Assembly: GCA_002432865.1 (NCBI GenBank) | Contig: DJGX01000012.1 | Span: forward strand, 38,246 to 102,245 | Reading direction: 5' to 3' | Length of the DNA stretch: 64,000 bases | Source of the DNA: Cloacimonetes bacterium UBA5835 | Lineage (GTDB): Bacteria; Cloacimonadota; Cloacimonadia; Cloacimonadales; Cloacimonadaceae | Shown: positions 17,199 to 26,313 of the stretch, piece by piece | Layout: every line of letters starts with the position of its first letter | Position numbering within the stretch: position 1 is the stretch's first letter | Translations under genes and position numbers: made by a program | The notes under the pieces: generated by a model | The model's database searches: none | The model's input: only the letters and a program-made list of their open reading frames with translations | Told to the model about the DNA's origin: nothing

Positions 17199-18287
17199 AT
17201 GAAAATCCTCGATAAATATATTATCCGTGAATTTTTGCGCACCTATCTGATTATCTTTCTATCTTTTGTCGCTATTTTTGTGGTGATAGATGTTATTGAT
17301 AATTTGCCGCGCTTAATTCGTAACGGTGCTACCACTCAACAGGCAACTATATATTATTTAATGCGGTTACCTTATTTGCTTGTCTTAACTTCTCCAGTAA
17401 CAGTTCTGCTAACTGGTTTATTTATGATGAGTGCACTTTCTAAACATAACGAGAGTATAGCTATCCGTGCTGCTGGAATTAGTATAAAAAGAGCTATGTT
17501 GCCTCTTTTTGGTATTGGTCTTATTATTAGTATTGCAGTTGCTCTATTTGGAGAATATGTAGTCCCTTGGGCTGAAACCACCAAAAATTATGTTTACAAT
17601 GTTCAAATAAAGGGACAGCAGCCAGACGACCAAATGCTGAAAGCCAGAATACACTATCAGGGCAAAGCGAACGATTTTTATTACTTTGGTTTTTTTGATG
17701 GTTATAAGAACAATCTAAAAATTATAGACCTTACTCGTATTGACTATAAAACTCATCAAATAAGTGAACACATAACTGCCTCTACTGCTGATTGGAATGG
17801 AAGTAGATGGGTGTTAAGAGATTGTGAGATTAGGCATTTTGATAATGGCAAACAAGTTTTTATGGCTTATTATCCTCAGACTGAAATTGTCAATTTAGAT
17901 GTTCAACCTCAGGATTTTATAAGGATTACGCAAAAAACCCTATCCTTAAATTTTTGGCAATTGAGAGAATATATAGACAGGATGAAAAAGCTGGGTGATG
18001 ATCCAGCCCGTGAAATTGTAGATCTACATATGAAAATATCCTTTCCGCTCACTAACCTAATTGTGATCTTTTTCTTTATCCCCATAGCTACTTCTAATAT
18101 TCGTTCTAAGGGTCGCGGTTGGATCATTATGCTGGGCTTGGTGGTTTGTTTCGTCTATTTAATTGTTGTAAGGGTCTGCCAGAGTTTAGGTTATAATAGT
18201 ATAATTAATCCTGTTTGGGCTGCCTGGTTCCCGAATTTGTTCTTTACTATCCTTGGTTTAGGATTCATATATAAAGCAGAAATTTAG
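17199..18287 (+). CDS. lptG: Lipopolysaccharide export permease LptG-like (YjgP/YjgQ)
   Basis: Second permease of the LPS exporter, 362 residues with the same fold as its neighbour: N-terminal helices (~14-34, 55-78, 98-120), periplasmic domain, and three C-terminal helices (from FPLTNLIVIFFFIPIA). It begins two bases after the lptF stop. The ATPase LptB and the periplasmic LptA/LptC parts are not in the window. Last gene of the hydF operon. Confidence 0.9.
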   Translation: MKILDKYIIREFLRTYLIIFLSFVAIFVVIDVIDNLPRLIRNGATTQQATIYYLMRLPYLLVLTSPVTVLLTGLFMMSALSKHNESIAIRAAGISIKRAMLPLFGIGLIISIAVALFGEYVVPWAETTKNYVYNVQIKGQQPDDQMLKARIHYQGKANDFYYFGFFDGYKNNLKIIDLTRIDYKTHQISEHITASTADWNGSRWVLRDCEIRHFDNGKQVFMAYYPQTEIVNLDVQPQDFIRITQKTLSLNFWQLREYIDRMKKLGDDPAREIVDLHMKISFPLTNLIVIFFFIPIATSNIRSKGRGWIIMLGLVVCFVYLIVVRVCQSLGYNSIINPVWAAWFPNLFFTILGLGFIYKAEI

Positions 18288-18454
18288 CAATTCTGTAGTG
18301 CTTTTTACCATAACAGTCATTAGAAGAATGGGAATGCAGTTAGAATTTGCTTAAACTTCTTATTTCTGCAATAGATTATAAAATTGGAGCTATCTATCTT
18401 GCTGTAGATATAAAAAACAACAAGTGCTACTGCTAAATGTGCCACAATTACTGC

Positions 18455-18460
18455 TTGACA
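18455..18460 (+). promoter_or_regulatory. Possible -35 element upstream of the FAD/Fe-S dehydrogenase pair
   Basis: C-TTGACA, identical in word to the other candidate -35 boxes but 116 bases from the start codon, implying a longer leader. No convincing -10. Confidence 0.25.
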
Positions 18461-18570
18461 AACTACCAAGGAAAAAATTGAAGGGAAGATAAATAATATT
18501 AGAAAAAGGGAATATGCTCTGCTGACTCGTAAAGCAACATATCTCTTTAAAGAATAAGGAGTTTGAACAA

Positions 18571-20649
18571 ATGGCAGATAGCAATCGTATCGCCATTCAT
18601 CCCATTTTGCCTGTTCCTGATAAAAAAGAAATATACTTTTACTGGAATGGGCAAAAAATGCAGGCAAAGTGCGGAGAAACAATTGCTTCAGCTCTTATTG
18701 CCAATGGTATTTCGGTTTTTGGGCATCACCATAAAGATGGCAGTGCTCAAGGAATTTTTTGTGCAAATGGACAATGTTCACAATGTAGTGTGATAGCTAA
18801 TGGTTTAGCTGTAAAATCTTGTATGACAGCTGTCAGTGAAAATATGATCGTGCAATCATTGGAAGGGCTTCCTGTTTTACCTGCGGTAGATAACCCTCTA
18901 TCGTTTGAACCGTTGGAACAAATTGATACCGATGTTCTTATTATTGGAGGAGGTCCAGCAGGACTTTCTGCAGCTATAGAACTCGGCAAACAAAACATCC
19001 CAACCTTGGTTATTGACGATAAAAATGCCTTAGGTGGCAAGCTTGTTCTACAAACTCATAAATTCTTTGGTTCTCAAGCAGATAGCAGTGCAGGAACAAG
19101 AGGTATTGATATTGGCAAAAATCTTGCAGCAGAAATTGCTACATATAGCAGTGTAGATATATGGCTGAATAGTACTGCTGTTTTTGTTTTCAGCGACAAA
19201 AAGGTAGGAGTTCTAAAAGATGGAGTTTATAAAATTGTTCAACCCAAACGTATTTTGAATGCTGCTGGTGCCAGAGAGAAATTCTTAAGATTTCCAGGTA
19301 ACAATTTAGCAGGAATTTATGGTGCAGGTGCTTTTCAAACACTTGTAAATCGGGATCTCGTACGTCCTACCCAACGGCTTTTTATAATCGGAGGAGGCAA
19401 TGTTGGTTTAATTGCTGGTTACCATTCCTTGCAAGCAGGTATTGATGTTGTTGGCTTAGCAGAAGCGATGCCTGTTTGTGGGGGTTATAAAGTTCATTCT
19501 GATAAACTGAAACGCTTTGGAGTACCAATCTATACTTCCCATACCATTCTTTGTGCCAATGGAGATGATACAGTAGAGAGTATTACTATCGCAGAATTAG
19601 ATAAGAACTTCCAGCCTGTAAAAGGAACTGAAAAAACCTTTACCTGTGATACAATTTTAATTGCAGTAGGACTTAATCCTTTAAGTGAATTCACTTTAGA
19701 GGCAGAAGCAGCAGGTTTACCAATTGATGCAGCCGGCGATGCATTAGAAATTGCAGAAGCAAGTTCTGCAATGTTCAATGGAAAAATAGCCGGTGTGAAA
19801 ATCGCTTCCATCCTAAAGGGAGAAAAAAAGAATCCTATTCCTGATGACTGGTTTATAAAAGCAGAGGAGCTGAAATCAGCTCCAGGAAAAACAAATAACT
19901 ATAATACTCCCGAAAAAGAGGAAGGGGTCTTCCCTATTTTGCATTGCCTTCAGGAAATTCCCTGTAATCCTTGCACAACTGTTTGCCCTACCAATAGTAT
20001 TCACACAGAGGATGGTTCTTTAACAGCTGTTCCTGTTTATACTGGCTCTTGCATTGGCTGTGGAAAATGTTTGTTAATTTGTCCAGGTTTAGCTATTACT
20101 TTAGTGGACTATAGAAAAGACAAAGAAAATCCAACTATCAGTATTGTATACGAAGTAAGCAATTATCCTGTTAAAGTAGGGGATAATAAAATCCTGAACG
20201 ATATAAATGCCAAGGAGTTAGGTAAATATGCTATTACTGCAGTTCAGGATTTTCCCAAACAACATACTCAGATTGTAAAATTTAAAGTTCCAAAAGCAAT
20301 TGCTAAAAAAGTTGCTGGATTCCAAATTCAGGACGCAAATGTTTCTGCACCATTAACAAAACCAGTTCTTTTAGAAAAGACAGCTGATGAAGCAATGGTT
20401 TGTTTATGTGAAAGAGTTACAGCAGGTGAAGTACGAGCTCTTATAAGAAAAGGAATTACAGATATGAATTTGATAAAATCTATAACCAGAGCCGGAATGG
20501 GACCTTGTGGCTCTAAAACTTGTGAGGTACTGATAAAAGGTTTACTTCGTGAAGAAGGCATTCCAGAAAAAGAGATTGCTCCCATTACTAAAAGACCGTT
20601 ATTTATAGAAATTCCTCTGGAGAAATTTCCCAACGGGAGTGCAAAATGA
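18571..20649 (+). CDS. Large FAD/NAD-linked iron-sulfur oxidoreductase, alpha subunit of an amine/amino-acid dehydrogenase
   Basis: 692 residues in four parts: an N-terminal 2Fe-2S plant-type domain (C64, C69, C72, C84); a two-dinucleotide FAD/NAD oxidoreductase core starting at VLIIGGGPAGLSAA (~122); two 4Fe-4S motifs (CNPCTTVCPTNSI from C465 and CIGCGKCLLICPG); and a C-terminal BFD-like 2Fe-2S domain (C611, C613, then GPCGSKTC). This arrangement matches the alpha subunit of heteromeric sarcosine oxidase, dye-linked proline dehydrogenase, opine oxidase and hydrogen cyanide synthase HcnAB. AAGGAG lies nine bases before the ATG. The next gene supplies the beta subunit. In an anaerobic amino-acid fermenter an oxygen-independent dehydrogenase feeding ferredoxin or NAD is likelier than an oxidase. 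Substrate unknown. Confidence 0.88.
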   Translation: MADSNRIAIHPILPVPDKKEIYFYWNGQKMQAKCGETIASALIANGISVFGHHHKDGSAQGIFCANGQCSQCSVIANGLAVKSCMTAVSENMIVQSLEGLPVLPAVDNPLSFEPLEQIDTDVLIIGGGPAGLSAAIELGKQNIPTLVIDDKNALGGKLVLQTHKFFGSQADSSAGTRGIDIGKNLAAEIATYSSVDIWLNSTAVFVFSDKKVGVLKDGVYKIVQPKRILNAAGAREKFLRFPGNNLAGIYGAGAFQTLVNRDLVRPTQRLFIIGGGNVGLIAGYHSLQAGIDVVGLAEAMPVCGGYKVHSDKLKRFGVPIYTSHTILCANGDDTVESITIAELDKNFQPVKGTEKTFTCDTILIAVGLNPLSEFTLEAEAAGLPIDAAGDALEIAEASSAMFNGKIAGVKIASILKGEKKNPIPDDWFIKAEELKSAPGKTNNYNTPEKEEGVFPILHCLQEIPCNPCTTVCPTNSIHTEDGSLTAVPVYTGSCIGCGKCLLICPGLAITLVDYRKDKENPTISIVYEVSNYPVKVGDNKILNDINAKELGKYAITAVQDFPKQHTQIVKFKVPKAIAKKVAGFQIQDANVSAPLTKPVLLEKTADEAMVCLCERVTAGEVRALIRKGITDMNLIKSITRAGMGPCGSKTCEVLIKGLLREEGIPEKEIAPITKRPLFIEIPLEKFPNGSAK

Positions 20650-21800
20650 ATAAGATATATGATGTAATAGTTATTGGAGCAGGTTCAACTGGACTCCCAA
20701 CCGCTTATAATTTAGCGAAAGCTGGATTAAAAGTCTTAGTTATAGAAGCAGAACATAGCCCTGGGCAGGGAAATAACAAAAAAGCTATTGGGGGAGTACG
20801 TGCCACCCATTCTGATTTTGGTAAAATAAATGTATGTTTACGATCAATTGAGATATTAAAAAACTGGTCAGAAGAAATGGGCGAAGATATTGGTTGGCTT
20901 TCCAATGGTTACAGTTATCCAGCTTATAATGAAACTGATGCCAAAACCTTGAAAGACCTGATGCAAGTTCAGCTCGGTTTTGGACTTAATATAAAATGGC
21001 TAAACCCTGATGAATATAGTGATATAGTTCCCGGAATCTGGAAAGAGGGTTTACAGGGTTCTACCTATTCTCCCGAAGATGGCTCTTGCTCTTCTTTACT
21101 TGTTTCTGCAGCTTATTTTGAGCATTGTAAAGAAGAAGGTGTAGATTTCCATTTTCAGGAACATATCACCGGATTCAATATTGTTTCCAGTAAAATTACA
21201 AAAGTGATCACAGATAAAGGCATTTATTCTTCTGCTAAAGTTGTTAATGCAGCAGGAAGTTATGCTCGCGAAGTTGGTCAAATGGCTAATCTGGATTTAC
21301 CTGTATTTCCCGAAAACCATGAAGCAGGCATAACTGAACCAGTAGAAAGATTTTTTGGCCCGATGGTTATTGATATGCGTGTAGCACCTGGAAGTTCTAA
21401 TTTCTATTTCTATCAGAATAGTGAAGGACAAGTTGTTTTTTGCATAACTCCTGAACCTCCTATTTCTGGAATTGATACCCGCTCAACTTCTCTCTTTTTA
21501 CCTATGTGCTGTAAAAGAATGCTAACTATCTATCCCCGTTTACGATATCTAAAAGTTCGCCGAACCTGGAGAGGACAGTATCCTATGACCCCAGATGGAT
21601 TTCCTATAGTGGGAATTATGGATGAAGCAGAAAATCTGATTAATGCTGTTGGAATGTGTGGTCAGGGTTTTATGCTTGGTCCTGGAATGGGTGAATTAGT
21701 TACTCGTATCTGTTTAGAAAGCACTACAGAAAAGGATAAAGAAGTTCTAAAGAGTTTTGATCCCTACCGTCAGTTTACCGGTCAGGAAGCATTCAAATAG
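20646..21800 (+). CDS. FAD-dependent oxidoreductase of the DAO family, beta subunit
   Basis: 384 residues with the N-terminal Rossmann motif VIVIGAGSTGLPTAYNLAKA and the DAO-family fold of glycine oxidase, sarcosine oxidase beta, HcnC and proline dehydrogenase beta. This subunit would bind and oxidise the amino-acid substrate and pass electrons to the large subunit encoded just upstream. It overlaps that gene by four bases (ATGA), strong evidence for a complex. The C-terminus retains TPDGFPIVGIMDEAENLINA and GQGFMLGPGMGEL, expected of the flavin site. Proline, glycine derivative, sarcosine or D-amino acid are all possible substrates. Confidence 0.88.
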   Translation: MNKIYDVIVIGAGSTGLPTAYNLAKAGLKVLVIEAEHSPGQGNNKKAIGGVRATHSDFGKINVCLRSIEILKNWSEEMGEDIGWLSNGYSYPAYNETDAKTLKDLMQVQLGFGLNIKWLNPDEYSDIVPGIWKEGLQGSTYSPEDGSCSSLLVSAAYFEHCKEEGVDFHFQEHITGFNIVSSKITKVITDKGIYSSAKVVNAAGSYAREVGQMANLDLPVFPENHEAGITEPVERFFGPMVIDMRVAPGSSNFYFYQNSEGQVVFCITPEPPISGIDTRSTSLFLPMCCKRMLTIYPRLRYLKVRRTWRGQYPMTPDGFPIVGIMDEAENLINAVGMCGQGFMLGPGMGELVTRICLESTTEKDKEVLKSFDPYRQFTGQEAFK

Positions 21801-21960
21801 CCCTTTCGTATTAAGGGTTTAAGAAAGCTAAGTCCAAAACTACTTGTATAAGTCTAAAGCCATACAAGCAAAGAGAGAAAAGAATTACTCCGAGCTAAAA
21901 ACTAAATGTTGATAGAGAACGCAGTTTAGCTTGATTCCTGTTTAATTCTCTTTGATAGAT

Positions 21961-22005
21961 ATGCGGTGTCTTCTCTTGGATATTTAATGAGAGGAGTCAC
22001 CGCAT
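21961..22005. terminator. Hairpin between convergent genes
   Basis: ATGCGGTG (21961-21968) pairs with CACCGCAT (21998-22005), with a second inner pairing TTCTCT/AGAGGA. It lies in the 263-base gap between two convergent operons and could stop transcription from both sides, though U tracts are weak. A smaller CCCTT/AAGGG hairpin sits at 21801-21817 right after the upstream stop. Confidence 0.5.
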
Positions 22006-22063
22006 TATTATGGTATTTATTCTGTGGGTTTATATCCCAAAACTTCATAATCCTCACAGCCTT

Positions 22064-22663
22064 TTAGACCTCAGGTACTTTAAAACTTTTCCGGTGAATA
22101 GGAGATAGCCCGAAACTATGAATTCTTTTACTGTGGAAAGCAGTTCCATATCCTTTATGGGAGGCAAAACCGTATTCCGGATATTTTTCATCATAAGCAA
22201 GCATCAGTTTATCTCGATGGACTTTAGCTAAAATAGAGGCAGCAGCAATTGCAGCATAGAGTTGATCACCTTTAATAATCGCTTTTGCATAAGGTTTCAG
22301 GTCTTTGTGTATATCTTTTCCATCAATCAAGCAATGTTCCGGTTTACTTTTCAGCTGTAAAAACGCTTTCTTGAAACCCAAAAGAGTTGCCTGAAGGATG
22401 TTGTGTTTATCTATGTAGTCTGGGCCTATTTCTACAATGCTATAATCAAGAGCAAGTTCCACAATTTGCTGAAAGAGAATTTCGCGTTTTTTGGGAGAAA
22501 GTTGTTTGGAATCGTTTAGGCCTTCAATAATTTTGTTATAATCTAAAACTACAGCTGCAATAACAACCGGTCCAGCTAAGGCACCTCTACCTGCTTCATC
22601 AATTCCGGCAAAGACACCATTTTCCGTAAGATGTTTTATATCATTCTGATAGAGGTTTGTCAT
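22064..22663 (-). CDS. rnhB: Ribonuclease HII
   Basis: Removes RNA primers and misincorporated ribonucleotides from DNA. 199 residues. The catalytic pair D22-E23 is in FAGIDEAGRGALAGPVV, a third acidic residue in HCLIDGKD, and AAASILAKVHRD carries the conserved substrate-binding motif. Normal length. It ends a minus-strand run, two bases after the methyltransferase gene. Confidence 0.96.
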   Translation of the reverse strand: MTNLYQNDIKHLTENGVFAGIDEAGRGALAGPVVIAAVVLDYNKIIEGLNDSKQLSPKKREILFQQIVELALDYSIVEIGPDYIDKHNILQATLLGFKKAFLQLKSKPEHCLIDGKDIHKDLKPYAKAIIKGDQLYAAIAAASILAKVHRDKLMLAYDEKYPEYGFASHKGYGTAFHSKRIHSFGLSPIHRKSFKVPEV

Positions 22664-22665
22664 TT

Positions 22666-24108
22666 TCAGATTTTTTCCAGGATAAAAAACAGGCGACTAT
22701 ATTTTTCATCTATGCTGTTTAAGTGTTTTGGATAAAAGTTTGTTTTAGTATCCGTGCTATGAATAGCTCTTAGTTTCAGAGGAGAATTGTGGATAAGCTC
22801 AATCAGTTCATTAGTAAAATAAACCCTTTGTAAGTGTTGTTCATATTGATAGCAATAGCCAATTGTATCCTTTTTAAAAAAGTGCAGTGCAGATTTTTGC
22901 ATTAATCGCACACTTTCAAACCATGCTTGATGAAGCATTAAACCATCAGAATAATGGTATAGTTCAGAGACATCAGAAAAGTTGTCTAAACTGTTTTCCA
23001 GAGTAGAAATATCAAAAACAAATAAACCTCCGTTTTCTAAAGCCAGCGAAACTTCGTTCAGTGTTTTGGTTATTTGTTTTGCCTGAGTGAGATAATTGAT
23101 ACTATCAAACATACAAATTATCAGCTGATAATTCCTTCCGGGAATAGGATCTGTTAAAGAAGCATAATATAATATAGGTTTTACTGCTTTTTTAGCTGCC
23201 ATATGCAACATATCAATAGAATTATCGCAAGCATAAACCTGATATCCTCTATTTACAAGTTGTTCTGAGAAATTTGCTGTCCCGCAAGCGAGCTCTAAGA
23301 TCTTATTAAGCTGTAAAGAGGAATATTGCTTAAACCAGGAAAGAACATAATTCACCCATGATTCATAATCCACATGATCCATATATTGATCATAGTGGGT
23401 TGCAAAAAAAGAATAGGCAGTTGAATCATCCTGTTGAGAATAACGTATCCCTCCTAAATCATAAATGCTATCAGGTATGCGAATTAACCTTAGTAGCTGT
23501 TTTTGGGAATGTAACAATAACCGGTGAGGATTATTGTATCCAACACAGAGATTACGATAATTTAATTCTGGATGAAAATGTTCCCAATGTGCACTATCCA
23601 TACTTATAAGGGATTCCACAAATTGAGTATTAGTGCTTAGCAGAACAAAATTCGGCTTTTTATTCTGCATAAACTGTTGGAAATCACAAAAATATATTAA
23701 TCTATCTTGCTCAATATATAAATCAGCAGCTGCATCTCCCTCCAAAACACAAGGGGATAAACCATAATCAGAAAGTTTTGTTTTAAATGGATTATCGCTT
23801 TGAAGTTGTAATATTGCCAGTTCTGGATGCACATAGAGAGAAGATACATTTATTTTTGCCTGTTTGCGATACAGATCACAGGAAATAGGACTTGCAAAAA
23901 AACAAATATGACTTTTATCGGGAACAGGAAGTTCCTGAACATCCTCGAATTTTGTTAGTTTTAAGTTTCCTGCTTGGTGGGAAGAAACATCTTTCTGAGG
24001 ATAGATAATCTCAATTTCCAGCTCTGAATTTATCGGAGAGAATTTGCAAACATCTATAACCTTTTCAATTTCGCCAGGTAGAAGTGTTACAATCGTTATC
24101 TTGGGCAT
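22666..24108 (-). CDS. Two-domain protein: unknown N-terminal domain plus SAM-dependent methyltransferase
   Basis: 480 residues. The C-terminal half (~residues 230-480) is a class I methyltransferase with the SAM-binding motif ILELACGTANFSEQL, acidic ribose-binding YACDNS, and post-motif LIICMFDSINYL. The N-terminal ~220 residues match no domain I know; they look like an alpha/beta fold, start with a strand-like KITIVTLLPG, and contain no cysteine cluster or P-loop. The target is unknown. It is sandwiched tightly between pyrE (6 bases) and rnhB (2 bases). Confidence 0.82.
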   Translation of the reverse strand: MPKITIVTLLPGEIEKVIDVCKFSPINSELEIEIIYPQKDVSSHQAGNLKLTKFEDVQELPVPDKSHICFFASPISCDLYRKQAKINVSSLYVHPELAILQLQSDNPFKTKLSDYGLSPCVLEGDAAADLYIEQDRLIYFCDFQQFMQNKKPNFVLLSTNTQFVESLISMDSAHWEHFHPELNYRNLCVGYNNPHRLLLHSQKQLLRLIRIPDSIYDLGGIRYSQQDDSTAYSFFATHYDQYMDHVDYESWVNYVLSWFKQYSSLQLNKILELACGTANFSEQLVNRGYQVYACDNSIDMLHMAAKKAVKPILYYASLTDPIPGRNYQLIICMFDSINYLTQAKQITKTLNEVSLALENGGLFVFDISTLENSLDNFSDVSELYHYSDGLMLHQAWFESVRLMQKSALHFFKKDTIGYCYQYEQHLQRVYFTNELIELIHNSPLKLRAIHSTDTKTNFYPKHLNSIDEKYSRLFFILEKI

Positions 24109-24114
24109 ATAAGA

Positions 24115-24912
24115 TTAGAATGAAACTTTATCGCTGCTACCAGGTTTTACTAATGGTAAACCTTGTTTACAAGCATCACAATTATCAGGATTAAAAGCTG
24201 GAATATCAATACAAAACAAAGATTCCAGTGGGACAGGAAATTGAACTTTTCCACCACTGCGATCAACTAAAACTCCTACAGCAACAACTTCCAGCCCCCT
24301 ATTTTCAAGACAGGATATAACTTCTTGAATACTTCCGCCGGTAGTAAGAATATCTTCCACAATGGCTACTTTTTTCAGCTTTGAGAGGTCAAAACCGCTT
24401 CGCAAAGTCATTTCGCCATCTTTTCGCTGGGTGAATAGAAAATTTTTCTTCATTATTAAGGCAACTTCAAAGGCAAGAGCAATTCCTCCATAAGCAGGAC
24501 CAACTACGGCATCAAATTCATATTCAACAAGATGTTCTGCAAGACGCTTACAAAGATTATGAGCTGCTTCAGGATTTTGCAGAATTCTTATTTTTTCGAT
24601 ATACTGATTGCTATGTTTGCCTGAGGTTAATTGAAAATGGCCATCCAAAAGAGCTCCTTCACTTTGTAGGATTCTTGTTACATAATCAGAATCCTCCAGA
24701 CCAGTTATCAATTCTTTTGCTTCCTGTTCTTCACTTTCCGGAACTTGTAATTCAATTTTGTACATATCTCCAGCAATAGAAGCATACATACCCATCATTC
24801 GTTCATTTAGTAAATTTGGATGAAAACCAGAATCCTCCAATAAGCTCTTTGCCAATTCAGCTTCAAAGAGGTTAGTGTAGGTAGCCACAGTAACTATAAC
24901 TTTTTCTTCCAT
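24115..24912 (-). CDS. pyrE: Orotate phosphoribosyltransferase with an N-terminal DUF2007-like domain
   Basis: 265 residues, about 60 more than a typical OPRTase. Residues ~78-265 are PyrE, which joins orotate and PRPP to form orotidylate in pyrimidine synthesis. The PRPP loop is VEDILTTGG at 185-193 and the orotate-site region LTSGKHSNQYIE is near 95-106. Residues 1-~75 (VTVATYTNLFEAELAKSLLE then EAKELITGL) match the small DUF2007/putative signal-transducing domain, which is often free-standing. The start ATG has GGGGGAAGAG just upstream, supporting the fusion as one protein. It heads the pyrE-methyltransferase-rnhB set. Confidence 0.92.
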   Translation of the reverse strand: MEEKVIVTVATYTNLFEAELAKSLLEDSGFHPNLLNERMMGMYASIAGDMYKIELQVPESEEQEAKELITGLEDSDYVTRILQSEGALLDGHFQLTSGKHSNQYIEKIRILQNPEAAHNLCKRLAEHLVEYEFDAVVGPAYGGIALAFEVALIMKKNFLFTQRKDGEMTLRSGFDLSKLKKVAIVEDILTTGGSIQEVISCLENRGLEVVAVGVLVDRSGGKVQFPVPLESLFCIDIPAFNPDNCDACKQGLPLVKPGSSDKVSF

Positions 24913-24949
24913 TGTCTCTTCCCCCTAGTTAACTAAAATGTAAAGTATT

Positions 24950-24986
24950 CCAGGAATTGGAAAGATAGAGACTCTCCAATTCCTGG
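24950..24986 (-). terminator. Terminator after the oxoacid:ferredoxin oxidoreductase operon
   Basis: CCAGGAATTGGA (24950-24961) and TCCAATTCCTGG (24975-24986) are perfect 12-bp arms around 13 bases. It lies between the last oxidoreductase gene and pyrE. On the minus strand the stem is followed by a T-rich but interrupted tract, so termination may be partial. Confidence 0.65.
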
Positions 24987-25003
24987 TATTATTATAGTGT
25001 TAT

Positions 25004-25549
25004 TTAAGCGTATTGTTTACCAATCTCAATACCCCGTTGAATAGCTGCAAGATTCTTTGCAAGTAAATCGGGATTCTTTTCTTTCAGGAAGGAAGTTAAA
25101 TTACCTTCCAGAGTTTCGTACTTAATAATGTTGGTTTTACCAATTATAATACCAGTTGCCAACATATTGAGAACAATCATACTGCCGATTTCTGAAGCTA
25201 TTTCATTCATCGGAACCGCTATTTGAATAATATCTTCGCGTTGACAGCCCCGAGGGCACATATTAGTATTATAAATCAGAACTCCCCCAGGACGAATAGA
25301 ATGGGCAAATTTATCTATCGACGGTTGATTCAAGGCAACCAATACATCAGGAAAACTAACAATTGGCGAAGCAATTGGTTCTGTGGAAACAACTGTTGAA
25401 ACATTAGCAGTTCCACCTCTCATTTCAGGTCCGTAAGATGGTAACCAGGAAACATTTTTCCCTTCTTGCATGGCTGCTTGAGCAATAAATTTGCCTATCG
25501 TAAGAACACCTTGACCGCCAAAACCGGCACATATCATTTCAGTAGTCAT
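25004..25549 (-). CDS. 2-oxoacid:ferredoxin oxidoreductase, gamma subunit
   Basis: 181 residues. ICAGFGGQGVLTIGKFIAQ at residues 6-24 is the gamma-subunit signature that helps bind coenzyme A and docks on the alpha/beta core; SYGPEMRGGTANV is also diagnostic. With the beta, alpha and ferredoxin subunits encoded just upstream it completes a four-subunit enzyme that converts a 2-oxoacid and CoA to acyl-CoA, CO2 and reduced ferredoxin. Its start overlaps the beta stop by one base (TAATG). Confidence 0.93.
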   Translation of the reverse strand: MTTEMICAGFGGQGVLTIGKFIAQAAMQEGKNVSWLPSYGPEMRGGTANVSTVVSTEPIASPIVSFPDVLVALNQPSIDKFAHSIRPGGVLIYNTNMCPRGCQREDIIQIAVPMNEIASEIGSMIVLNMLATGIIIGKTNIIKYETLEGNLTSFLKEKNPDLLAKNLAAIQRGIEIGKQYA

Positions 25550-26298
25550 TATTCCACTCCTTCACCTTTATCACGAAAAACACCTGGTTTGAAGAAAGGC
25601 AGCATATTCTCCTTAGCCCATTGCCTTGCTTTTTCAGGTTCATAACCCCAATTAGTAGGGCAAGTACTAATAAATTCTACAAAGGTAAAACCACGGTTTT
25701 CCTTATTATAACGAATCGCTTTTTCTACTGCCTTCTTTGCCTTAATAATATCAGCAGAGGTTAAAAGTGAAACTCTTTCAATGTAATAAGGAGCCACCAG
25801 TGTAGATAATAGCTCACAAACCCTGATTGGATAACCAATATCTTCAACATTTCTACCATAAGGACTGGTAGTGGTTTTCATATTAGGTAAAGTTGTTGGA
25901 GCCATTTGTCCACCTGTCATTCCATAGATAGCATTATTGATAAAGAAAACGCTTATCTTTTCTCCACGGTTTGCAGCATGAACAATTTCTGCAGTTCCAA
26001 TAGCAGCTAAATCACCATCTCCCTGATAAGTAAATACATGCATATCAGGACGAGCTCTTTTTATTCCTGTAGCGACTGCAGGAGCACGACCATGAGCTGC
26101 CTCTGCCATATCAAAATTAAAATATTTATAGGCAAAAACACCACAACCAACAGGAGCTACACCAGCTATTTCATTTATTAATCCATTTTCATCGATTGCT
26201 TCAGCAATTAACCGATGAGCTACACCATGCATACAACCAGGACAATAATGGAAGGGTTCTTTAGTAAGTGCTTCAGGACGTTTTGCGATAATTTCCAT
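25549..26298 (-). CDS. 2-oxoacid:ferredoxin oxidoreductase, beta (thiamine diphosphate) subunit
   Basis: 249 residues binding thiamine diphosphate and Mg: FHYCPGCMHGVAHRLIAEA at the N-terminus, then the GDGDLAAIGTAEIVHA motif and NNAIYGMTGGQMAPTT. Length and motifs fit the Kor/Vor class. A perfect GGAGG precedes the ATG. The only N-terminal cysteines are the CPGC pair, and no CxxCxxC ferredoxin motif is present, so clusters are carried mainly by the delta subunit. Confidence 0.94.
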   Translation of the reverse strand: MEIIAKRPEALTKEPFHYCPGCMHGVAHRLIAEAIDENGLINEIAGVAPVGCGVFAYKYFNFDMAEAAHGRAPAVATGIKRARPDMHVFTYQGDGDLAAIGTAEIVHAANRGEKISVFFINNAIYGMTGGQMAPTTLPNMKTTTSPYGRNVEDIGYPIRVCELLSTLVAPYYIERVSLLTSADIIKAKKAVEKAIRYNKENRGFTFVEFISTCPTNWGYEPEKARQWAKENMLPFFKPGVFRDKGEGVE

Positions 26299-26313
26299 TT
26301 TTTCCTCCTACCT

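Noticed and set aside
13868..18287. Horizontal transfer of the ligA-lptFG stretch
   Set aside because: Base composition and codon use look like the neighbours and every junction is a four-base or two-base link.
18563..18793. Second reading frame over the start of the FAD/Fe-S gene
   Set aside because: It overlaps the real gene out of frame and has no domain; the 2Fe-2S frame is strongly supported.
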